In this document: positions 1 to 4,815 of the stretch, piece after piece
Layout: every line of letters begins with the position of its first letter
Numbering within the stretch: position 1 is the stretch's first letter
Source: Gemmatimonadales bacterium UBA2975
GTDB taxonomy: Bacteria; Gemmatimonadota; Gemmatimonadetes; Longimicrobiales; Gaopeijiaceae
NCBI GenBank assembly: GCA_002348265.1
Contig: DEAT01000055.1
Location: forward strand, 1 to 15,752
Reading direction: 5' to 3'
DNA length: 15,752 nucleotides
Translations under genes and position numbers: made by a program
The notes under the pieces: model-generated
Databases searched by the model: none
The model's input: only the letters and a program-made list of their open reading frames with translations
Told to the model about the DNA's origin: nothing

Positions 1-47
1 CGTCCTTGGTAAGGACGAGGTCGCGGGTTCAAACCCCGCTCAGAGCT
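1..47 (+). tRNA. tRNA-Thr (anticodon GGU), 3' part
   Basis: The window opens at the anticodon stem of a tRNA. The stem CGTCC/GGACG (1-5, 13-17) encloses the 7-nt loop TTGGTAA (6-12), whose middle triplet GGT (8-10) is the anticodon for Thr ACC/ACU codons. A short variable region (18-22) is followed by the T arm: stem GCGGG/CCCGC (23-27, 35-39) around TTCAAAC (28-34). The acceptor 3' strand TCAGAGC is at 40-46 and the discriminator T at 47; CCA is not encoded. The 5' half (acceptor, D arm) is outside the window. A tRNA-Thr just before tuf is a common arrangement, often co-transcribed. Confidence 0.93.
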
Positions 48-59
48 CTTGTAGGAAGG

Positions 60-103
60 GGATCGCGCTAGGCGGGATCCGCGGGGCGAGACCCCGTTCT
101 TAT
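60..103 (+). terminator. tRNA-tuf leader: two hairpins, the second terminator-like
   Basis: The 94-nt spacer between tRNA-Thr and tuf holds two adjacent hairpins. The first (60-80) pairs GGAT with ATCC and CGC with GCG around GCTAG, with a 2-nt bulge. The second is CGGGG (82-86), loop CGAGA, CCCCG (92-96), followed by the T-rich run TTCTTAT (97-103), the shape of a weak intrinsic terminator. It could end part of the tRNA transcripts or attenuate tuf. It could also simply protect the 3' end left after tRNA maturation. The T-run is imperfect, so confidence in real termination is modest. Confidence 0.4.
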
Positions 104-141
104 AAAAGGTGAAAACGAACACCAAAAAGAGGATCAGCGAG

Positions 142-1332
142 ATGGGTAAGGAGAAGTTCGAGCGCACTAAGCCGCACGTGAACGTGGGCACGATTGGACA
201 CGTCGATCATGGTAAGACGACGCTCACGGCTGCGATAACAACCACGCAGGCGAAGAAGCATGGCGGAGAGGCGGTTGCGTTCGAGAACATCGATAAGGCT
301 CCGGAAGAGCGGGAGCGTGGAATTACGATTGCAACGGCGCACGTAGAGTATGAGACCGAGGCCCGTCACTACGCACATGTGGATTGTCCGGGTCACGCCG
401 ACTATGTGAAGAACATGATCACGGGTGCAGCGCAGATGGATGGCGCGATTCTCGTTGTGAGTGCGGCGGACGGACCGATGCCTCAGACGCGGGAGCACAT
501 CCTGCTCGCTCGTCAGGTCAACGTGCCTTTCATCGTAGTATTCATGAACAAGGTCGACATGGTTGACGACGAGGAACTCTTGGAGTTGGTCGAGCTGGAG
601 GTTCGTGAGCTGCTGAGTGAGTATGACTTCCCTGGCGATGATATTCCGATCGTTAAGGGCTCGGCGCTTCAGGCTCTTGAGGCTGGTGGGGAAGGCGATG
701 CGTCGGCGTGCATTCAAGAGCTGATGGATGCGATCGACTCGTATATTCCTCAGCCAGAGCGCGATATCGAAAAGCCGTTCCTGATGCCCGTCGAGGACGT
801 GTTCTCAATTACGGGTCGTGGCACGGTGGCGACAGGCCGCATTGAGCGCGGGATCGTCAAGCAGGGTGAAGAAGTGGACATCGTCGGGATGGGCGCAGAT
901 AGCAAGACGGTTGTGACCGGAGTCGAGATGTTCCGCAAGCTTCTGGACGAGGGCCGAGCGGGAGACAATGCAGGACTTCTGCTACGTGGAGTGGACAAAG
1001 AGGAGATCGAGCGTGGTCAGGTATTGGCCGCTCCGGGCTCTATCACACCCCACACTAAGTTCAAGGCTGAGGTGTACGTCTTGACCAAGGAAGAGGGTGG
1101 GAGACATACGCCGTTCTTCAACGGATATCGTCCTCAGTTCTATTTCCGGACGACGGATGTGACGGGTGCGGCGAACCTTCCTGGGGGTGTAGAAATGGTC
1201 ATGCCCGGGGACAACGTGCAGATGGAAGTGGAGCTAATTACTCCCATCGCGATGGATCCGGAACTTCGGTTTGCGATCCGTGAGGGTGGACGCACGGTTG
1301 GTGCCGGCGTCGTTACCGAAATAATCGAGTAG
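142..1332 (+). CDS. tuf: Elongation factor Tu (EF-Tu)
   Basis: EF-Tu is the GTPase that carries aminoacyl-tRNA to the ribosomal A site in the cytoplasm. The protein is 396 aa, the normal family length. Visible GTPase motifs: P-loop GHVDHGKT (residues 19-26), switch I RGITI (59-63), DCPGH (81-85, with the catalytic His85), NKVD (136-139) and SAL (174-176). Domains 2 and 3 (about 205-396) follow with the usual GRGTVATGRIERG and GYRPQFYFRTTDVTG segments. The ATG at 142 is chosen because MGKEKFERTKPHVNVGTIGH matches the family N-terminus and AGAGGA (128-133) lies 8 nt upstream. An in-frame GTG at 109 would add 11 residues without an SD. VPFIVVFMNKVD carries F/M where Y/L is more common, a mild variation. 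The gene sits downstream of tRNA-Thr and probably shares its transcript. Confidence 0.98.
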   Translation: MGKEKFERTKPHVNVGTIGHVDHGKTTLTAAITTTQAKKHGGEAVAFENIDKAPEERERGITIATAHVEYETEARHYAHVDCPGHADYVKNMITGAAQMDGAILVVSAADGPMPQTREHILLARQVNVPFIVVFMNKVDMVDDEELLELVELEVRELLSEYDFPGDDIPIVKGSALQALEAGGEGDASACIQELMDAIDSYIPQPERDIEKPFLMPVEDVFSITGRGTVATGRIERGIVKQGEEVDIVGMGADSKTVVTGVEMFRKLLDEGRAGDNAGLLLRGVDKEEIERGQVLAAPGSITPHTKFKAEVYVLTKEEGGRHTPFFNGYRPQFYFRTTDVTGAANLPGGVEMVMPGDNVQMEVELITPIAMDPELRFAIREGGRTVGAGVVTEIIE

Positions 1333-1383
1333 TAGGCAGGAAAGAGTTCGGGTCTAGTAGCGCCTCGGACGAACGTGGTACAT

Positions 1384-1398
1384 GGGGCTGAGTGCCCC
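1384..1398 (+). other. Small hairpin before rpmG
   Basis: GGGGC (1384-1388), loop TGAGT, GCCCC (1394-1398) is a perfect 5-bp hairpin in the 83-nt tuf-rpmG gap, directly ahead of the strong rpmG SD AAAGGAGG (1402-1409). Only TTC follows, so it is not a convincing terminator. It may be a processing or stability element separating abundant tuf mRNA from the downstream genes. That role is inference. Confidence 0.35.
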
Positions 1399-1415
1399 TT
1401 CAAAGGAGGCATTCG

Positions 1416-1568
1416 ATGCCGCGCGACAAAATCGTCCTCGCTTGTGAGGACTGTAAGGATAGGAACTACGACACTACGAAGAACAAGAGACTGCACCCAG
1501 AGAGGGTGGAGTTTCGAAAGTATTGCCGTAGGTGCCGTGGTCACAGACAGCATAAGGAAACGAAGTAG
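1416..1568 (+). CDS. rpmG: 50S ribosomal protein L33 (zinc-ribbon form)
   Basis: This small gene encodes 50 aa beginning MPRDKIVLACEDCKDRNYDT and ending RGHRQHKETK. L33 is a small protein of the large subunit near the E site. Four cysteines, C10, C13, C37 and C40, form two CxxC pairs, so this is the zinc-binding (C+) paralogue. TTKNKRLHPERVEFRKYC is the family core. The length is typical (about 50 aa). The ATG is preceded by AAAGGAGG (1402-1409), a near-perfect SD 6 nt away and among the strongest in the window. The stop TAG shares its last base with the secE GTG start, so translation of the two is probably coupled. The tuf-rpmG-secE-nusG order is conserved in many bacteria, often with tRNA-Trp in the group; none is present here. 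Confidence 0.96.
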   Translation: MPRDKIVLACEDCKDRNYDTTKNKRLHPERVEFRKYCRRCRGHRQHKETK

Positions 1569-1780
1569 TGTCAGCGATAGATAAGGCGAAAGGGACTCGC
1601 GCTTTCATCGGAGAGTGTGTGGTCGAGCTCCAGAAGGTCACTTGGCCGGACGCGGAGCAGCTTCGTTCTGCAACTATAGTAGTGCTGATTTTCACTATGG
1701 CGGTGTCACTGATCATTTGGCTCATGGACAAGTCTGCGAGTTTTGTGATCAACACCATTATGGGAATCTTCGGAGCCTAA
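1568..1780 (+). CDS. secE: Preprotein translocase subunit SecE
   Basis: SecE is the essential small subunit of the SecYEG export channel; it clamps the two halves of SecY in the inner membrane. The protein is 70 aa, the short single-span type found outside the enterobacteria (E. coli SecE has three spans). A cytosolic amphipathic segment (about 10-33) contains the family motif ELQKVTWPD. One hydrophobic span follows at about 36-60 (TIVVLIFTMAVSLIIWLM), then a short tail. The GTG start overlaps the rpmG stop by one base (TAGTG). AAGGA about 10 nt upstream, inside rpmG, can serve as SD. nusG begins two bases after its stop, the classic secE-nusG pairing. Confidence 0.95.
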   Translation: MSAIDKAKGTRAFIGECVVELQKVTWPDAEQLRSATIVVLIFTMAVSLIIWLMDKSASFVINTIMGIFGA

Positions 1781-1781
1781 C

Positions 1782-2324
1782 GTGAGTACGACGACCGACT
1801 CTCGGTGGTATGCTGTCCAGACGTATTCTGGGCACGAGAACAAGGTTCAACGGCTAATACAGCTCAAGATTGATGAGGGGCAGGATGAAGGTGAGTTACT
1901 AGACGTTCTCGTGCCGACCCAAGAAGCTTTGGAAATCCGAAATGGAAAGAGGGTGTCTGTCACTCGTCGCTTGTATCCAGGTTATGTGCTAGTGCACATG
2001 GCCTTGAACGAGCGCACAGCGCACTCGGTCAACAACATTCAGGGTGTGATCAAATTTGTGGGCTCAGGTAAGGCTCCTCATCCTCTTCGTGAAGATGAAA
2101 TCAACAAGATCCTTGGGATCGAAACGCAGTCCGAAGACAAAGCACAGGAGGAGATCCCATTCCACATCGATCAGGTAGTAGAGGTTACCAAAGGCCCGTT
2201 CACTGACTTCTCCGGTACCGTTCAGGAAGTTTATCCTGATAAGGGTAAGGTGAAGGTGGAGGTGTCACTTTTTGGTCGTCCGACTTCGGTCGAACTTGAT
2301 TACACGGATCTCAAGGGATATTAG
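1782..2324 (+). CDS. nusG: Transcription termination/antitermination factor NusG
   Basis: NusG binds the RNA polymerase clamp across the active cleft, raises processivity, contacts Rho, and links polymerase to ribosomal S10. The protein is 180 aa, near the usual length. The NGN domain runs from about residue 8 (RWYAVQTYSGHENKV) to 115, including LYPGYVLVHM and the GVIKFVGSG segment. The KOW domain is at about 125-178, with VVEVTKGPFTDFSGTVQEV and KVKVEVSLFGRPTSVELDY. The GTG start at 1782 is supported by GGAG (1772-1775) six bases upstream and by the conserved N-terminus. Only one base separates it from the secE stop, so the two genes are surely co-transcribed. No insertion domain is seen between NGN and KOW. 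Confidence 0.97.
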   Translation: MSTTTDSRWYAVQTYSGHENKVQRLIQLKIDEGQDEGELLDVLVPTQEALEIRNGKRVSVTRRLYPGYVLVHMALNERTAHSVNNIQGVIKFVGSGKAPHPLREDEINKILGIETQSEDKAQEEIPFHIDQVVEVTKGPFTDFSGTVQEVYPDKGKVKVEVSLFGRPTSVELDYTDLKGY

Positions 2325-2342
2325 AGCGGGAACACTAGAATC

Positions 2343-2768
2343 ATGGCGAAAAAAGCAGTCGGATTTATCAAGCTTCATGTCGCGGGTGGGCAGGCCAATC
2401 CAGCCCCTCCCGTAGGCCCTGCGCTGGGAGCGCACGGCGTCAACATCATGGAGTTCTGCAAGCAGTTCAACGCGAAGACCGCCGATAAGCAGGGGATTAC
2501 GACTCCGGTCGAGATCACGGTCTACGCGGATCGGTCGTTCTCGTTTATAACGAAAACGCCGCCGGCTGCCGTTTTGATTAAGAAAGCTATTAGTTTGCCT
2601 AAAGGATCGGGCGAGCCAAACCGTGAGAAGGTCGGTACGATCACGCGGGCTCAGCTTGCAGAGATTGCTGAGAGTAAGATGGAAGACCTGAATGCGAACG
2701 ATATCGATTCAGCGGTGGAGATGATCGCTGGAACGGCCCGTTCCATGGGAGTCACAGTAGAGGGCTAA
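2343..2768 (+). CDS. rplK: 50S ribosomal protein L11
   Basis: L11 binds the GTPase-associated centre of 23S rRNA at the base of the L10/L12 stalk and takes part in factor binding and stringent-response sensing. The protein is 141 aa, the exact common length. The N-terminal domain holds the proline-rich PAPPVGPALGAHGVNIMEF segment (20-38), the thiostrepton-contact region. The C-terminal RNA-binding domain (about 75-141) contains KGSGEPNREKVGTIT and the end IAGTARSMGVTVEG. The ATG is 18 nt after the nusG stop; the nearby SD is poor (AGCGGG is some 12 nt away), so translation may depend on coupling to nusG. The E. coli L1-operator position upstream of rplK has almost no space here. Confidence 0.98.
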   Translation: MAKKAVGFIKLHVAGGQANPAPPVGPALGAHGVNIMEFCKQFNAKTADKQGITTPVEITVYADRSFSFITKTPPAAVLIKKAISLPKGSGEPNREKVGTITRAQLAEIAESKMEDLNANDIDSAVEMIAGTARSMGVTVEG

Positions 2769-2856
2769 CACATGGGGACCTAGGTGTCCCACCCGTGTAC
2801 CACCGCATGAGAGCCGTCAGCGGTGGGAGGGTAAACGAAGCGGCTCTTGAAGTAGG
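2768..2856 (+). promoter_or_regulatory. Structured rplK-rplA leader, possible H-type pseudoknot
   Basis: This 88-nt gap is too structured to be a plain spacer. Hairpin 1 pairs GGGAC (2775-2779) with GTCCC (2786-2790), with ACAC/GTGT (2768-2771, 2795-2798) able to extend its base. Hairpin 2 pairs CCACCGC (2800-2806) with GCGGTGG (2820-2826), a perfect 7-bp stem. Its 13-nt loop contains AGAGCCG (2810-2816), which is perfectly complementary to CGGCTCT (2841-2847) just before rplA. The two stems interleave as in an H-type pseudoknot, or act as alternatives. The only strong SD-like run, GGGAGGG (2825-2831), lies in the connecting loop, 25 nt from the rplA ATG. A translational control element, perhaps for L1 itself, is inferred. 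Confidence 0.5.
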
Positions 2857-3549
2857 ATGCCAAAAAAAGGGAAACGCTACGGTTCGGCCCGCGCGGCCGT
2901 CCCGAGCGGTGTGAAGATGGCGCCAAATGACGCGGTGAAGCTCGTGCGAGAGCTCGCTACGGCGAAGTTCGACGAGTCTGTCGATGTCGCCACGCGTCTT
3001 GGAGTTGATCCGCGACAGGCAGATCAACTCGTCCGCGGCACCGTAGTCCTTCCGCATGGGACGGGGAAATCTGTTCGAGTCTTGGCGATCGTCCAGGGTG
3101 AGAAAGAAGAGGAGGCTAAAGAGGCTGGGGCCGACCATGTAGGGGTTGAGTACGTCGAGAAGATCGAGGACGGATGGGTGGATTTTGACGTCTGTGTTGT
3201 CACGCCCGATCTCATGGGGAAGGTGGGCCCGCTCGGTCGAGTGCTTGGTCCGCGGGGCCTCATGCCGACTCCGAAAGCTGGAACCGTGACGTTCGATATC
3301 GGTCGTGCTGTGAAAGAGATTAAGGCGGGTAAAATAGAATTTCGAGTCGATAAGACCGGAAACGTGCATGCGCCGATTGGCAAGGCGTCGTTCTCGGATG
3401 AGCAGCTTCAAGAGAATCTGACGGCTTTTATGGACCAGATCATGCAGTCCAAGCCGTCGTCAGCGAAGGGTGCGTATCTGAGAAGCGTAACAGTCTCAAG
3501 CACGATGGGGCCGGGAGTGGCCATCGACACTAACGCTTGGAGGGACTGA
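2857..3549 (+). CDS. rplA: 50S ribosomal protein L1
   Basis: L1 forms the mobile L1 stalk of the large subunit, binds 23S rRNA and helps release deacylated tRNA from the E site. In many bacteria it also represses its own mRNA. The protein is 230 aa (family about 230-235). It opens MPKKGKRYGSA and contains the conserved signature VGPLGRVLGPRGLMPTPKAG (about 127-146) and the EFRVDKTGNVHAPIGKASF segment. The ATG is the only usable start: a TGA stop lies in frame at 2848-2850. AGG (2854-2856) touches the start codon, too close for a good SD, so initiation probably depends on the leader structure. The stop TGA (3547-3549) shares its A with the rplJ ATG. Confidence 0.98.
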   Translation: MPKKGKRYGSARAAVPSGVKMAPNDAVKLVRELATAKFDESVDVATRLGVDPRQADQLVRGTVVLPHGTGKSVRVLAIVQGEKEEEAKEAGADHVGVEYVEKIEDGWVDFDVCVVTPDLMGKVGPLGRVLGPRGLMPTPKAGTVTFDIGRAVKEIKAGKIEFRVDKTGNVHAPIGKASFSDEQLQENLTAFMDQIMQSKPSSAKGAYLRSVTVSSTMGPGVAIDTNAWRD

Positions 3550-4079
3550 TGGACCGCGCCAGAAAAGAGATCTTTGTTGAGGAGCTCAAAGAGCGAATCG
3601 ATCGGGCGCCAGTTCTGTACCTGACTGATTTCACGGGACTAAACGTCAAGGCAATGACCGAACTTCGCTCATCGCTGCGGAAATCCGGCGCTGAGTATGT
3701 AGTGGTCAAGAACCGAATCGCGAAGCGCGTCTTTGATGAGTCCGAGACCCTTCCAGATATCGGAGAAAGTTTGAGCGGGCCCACAGGGTTCGTCTTTGGA
3801 TACGAGGACGCTGCTGCGGCTGCTAAGGTGCTAAGCGACTTCGCAAAGGATCATGACAAGAAGCCCAGCTTCAAGCTTGGAGTCCTTGATAACAAGGTGA
3901 TCCAGGCCGAGCAGGTGGAAAAAATCGCAAAGCTTCCGTCGCGTGAGCAGCTTCTCGCTGAGTTAGCAGGTGCGATGGAGAGCCCGATGGCAGCACTTGC
4001 GTCTGCTCTCGGAGCAAAGCTTCAGGAAATGGCCGGTCTGATGGACGCACTGAAGGACGAGCGTGCTAAGGCAGGTTAA
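3549..4079 (+). CDS. rplJ: 50S ribosomal protein L10
   Basis: L10 anchors the L7/L12 dimers to the ribosome and so builds the stalk that recruits EF-Tu, EF-G and other factors. The protein is 176 aa, as expected. The N-terminal rRNA-binding domain starts MDRARKEIFVEELKERIDRA and includes YLTDFTGLNV, the alpha/beta core and VVVKNRIAKR. The C-terminal helix (about 140-176), which holds L12 dimers, includes MAALASALGAKLQEMAGLMDAL. The ATG at 3549 overlaps the rplA stop (TGATG) and follows GGAGGG (3539-3544) at 4 nt. An in-frame TTG at 3537 overlaps that SD and was rejected. Because there is no rplA-rplJ gap, the usual L10(L12) leader operator cannot sit there. Confidence 0.97.
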   Translation: MDRARKEIFVEELKERIDRAPVLYLTDFTGLNVKAMTELRSSLRKSGAEYVVVKNRIAKRVFDESETLPDIGESLSGPTGFVFGYEDAAAAAKVLSDFAKDHDKKPSFKLGVLDNKVIQAEQVEKIAKLPSREQLLAELAGAMESPMAALASALGAKLQEMAGLMDALKDERAKAG

Positions 4080-4188
4080 GCCCGCATCCCGGGCGAGTAG
4101 TAAAAGGGACGCGGGCGCGTTCCTGGTAATTAACAGGTTCAAACCAGTTGCCGACAAGAAGTCGGTAGACATTTAGGAGACAGGAAAA
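4080..4188 (+). promoter_or_regulatory. Structured rplJ-rplL intergenic region
   Basis: A long hairpin begins at the last base before the gap sequence. G4080 plus CCCGC and TCCC (4081-4090) pair with GGGA and GCGGG plus C (4106-4116): 10 bp with a single A-C mismatch and a 15-nt loop. No T-run follows, so it is not a standard terminator. Further down, CCTG/CAGG (4122-4125, 4134-4137) or CTGGT/ACCAG (4123-4127, 4143-4147) can pair as alternatives. CCGAC/GTCGG (4151-4155, 4161-4165) forms a small hairpin just before the rplL SD AGGAG (4175-4179). Such structure could help raise L7/L12 output above L10, since L12 is needed in several copies; this is inference. Confidence 0.45.
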
Positions 4189-4569
4189 ATGGCGAATCAG
4201 GAAGAGCTGCTCGAAGCGATTGGTGGCATGACCGTTCTCGAGCTCTCCGAGTTCGTTGATGCCTTCAAGGAGAAGTTTAACGTCACGGCTGTAGCCGCTC
4301 CTGTTGCGGTAGCGGGTGCTGCTGCTGCGGGTGGTGACGCTGGTGGGGCTGAGGCAAAGGACGAATTCGATGTCGTTCTAGCCGGCGTTGGCGATAAGAA
4401 GATCCAAGTGATTAAGGTCGTGCGTGAGCTGACCGGCCTGGGCCTCAAAGAGGCGAAGGATGTGGTCGACGGTGCTCCAAGTAATGTGAAAGAAGGTGCG
4501 ACTCAGGAAGAGGCCGACGAGATGAAGGCCAAGCTTGAGGAAGTCGGCGCCACCGTCGAACTCAAGTAG
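4189..4569 (+). CDS. rplL: 50S ribosomal protein L7/L12
   Basis: L7/L12 is the multi-copy stalk protein whose C-terminal domain recruits translation GTPases and stimulates GTP hydrolysis. The protein is 126 aa, typical. The N-terminal dimerisation domain (1-33) has LLEAIGGMTVLELSEFVDAF. A flexible Ala/Gly-rich hinge covers about 34-56 (VAAPVAVAGAAAAGGDAGG). The C-terminal domain (about 58-126) carries the conserved KIQVIKVVRELTGLGLKEAK and the tail VEEVGATVEL-like LEEVGATVELK. The SD AGGAG (4175-4179) is 9 nt upstream of the ATG. The gene lies 109 nt after rplJ and 246 nt before rpoB, so both flanks have room for differential expression signals. Confidence 0.98.
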   Translation: MANQEELLEAIGGMTVLELSEFVDAFKEKFNVTAVAAPVAVAGAAAAGGDAGGAEAKDEFDVVLAGVGDKKIQVIKVVRELTGLGLKEAKDVVDGAPSNVKEGATQEEADEMKAKLEEVGATVELK

Positions 4570-4798
4570 CGCCGGCGAGACTAGCGAGTGTATCGACATT
4601 CGTATATAGGCAGAACGACCGGAGTGGGTCTAGATAAGATCTCGACTTCGGACGCGGCATTATGTCGCGTGACAATTAGGGGCAGTTCGCAACCGCGCTA
4701 TAGGAACATCCTTGGAAAGGTGAGCCTAGGGTGGGGAACCGCGTGTCTGTCCCAACTCGAAAACGACAATGCTCCTCGCACGCGTATGCGGACGAGGT
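4570..4798 (+). promoter_or_regulatory. rplL-rpoB intergenic region with two hairpins
   Basis: No credible gene lies here; short open frames have no SD and no recognisable product. ACGCGGCA (4652-4659), loop TTA, TGTCGCGT (4663-4670) makes an 8-bp hairpin with one G-T pair. Nearer rpoB, CCTCG (4774-4778) pairs with CGAGG (4793-4797), with CGC/GCG or similar pairs inside. TGGGGA (around 4731-4737) can also pair with TCCCA about 12 nt later. In E. coli this interval holds an attenuator and an RNase III site, and these hairpins may do similar work here. No clear -35/-10 pair was found: TTAGGG-17-TATAGG is a weak possibility. Confidence 0.35.
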
Positions 4799-4815
4799 CG
4801 TAAGGGGGACTTACG
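4799..4815 (+). promoter_or_regulatory. rpoB ribosome binding site displayed in a hairpin loop
   Basis: CGTAAG (4799-4804) and CTTACG (4810-4815) are perfect 6-bp complements enclosing the 5-nt loop GGGGA (4805-4809). The SD is this loop plus the last G of the stem. The TTG start of rpoB is the very next base after the stem (4816). The SD is therefore exposed in a loop while the bases flanking the start codon are held in a stem, an unusual arrangement that could tune RpoB synthesis or bind a protein. Confidence 0.55.

Noticed and set aside
109..141. In-frame GTG at 109 as the tuf start
   Set aside because: It adds 11 residues not found in EF-Tu and has no SD, while ATG at 142 has AGAGGA at good spacing and gives the family N-terminus.
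1333..1415. tRNA-Trp between tuf and secE
   Set aside because: Often found at this place in other bacteria, but the 83-nt gap has no cloverleaf or T-arm; it only holds a 5-bp hairpin and the rpmG SD.
2325..2342. L1 operator upstream of rplK as in E. coli
   Set aside because: Only 18 nt separate nusG and rplK, too short for the two-helix L1 site, unless it lies inside nusG.
3537..3548. TTG at 3537 as the rplJ start
   Set aside because: It overlaps the SD GGAGGG used by the ATG at 3549, which matches the L10 N-terminus.
4580..4610. TATATA at 4603-4608 as a -10 box
   Set aside because: The hexamer 17 bp upstream (ACTAGC) does not resemble a -35; other spacings are no better.
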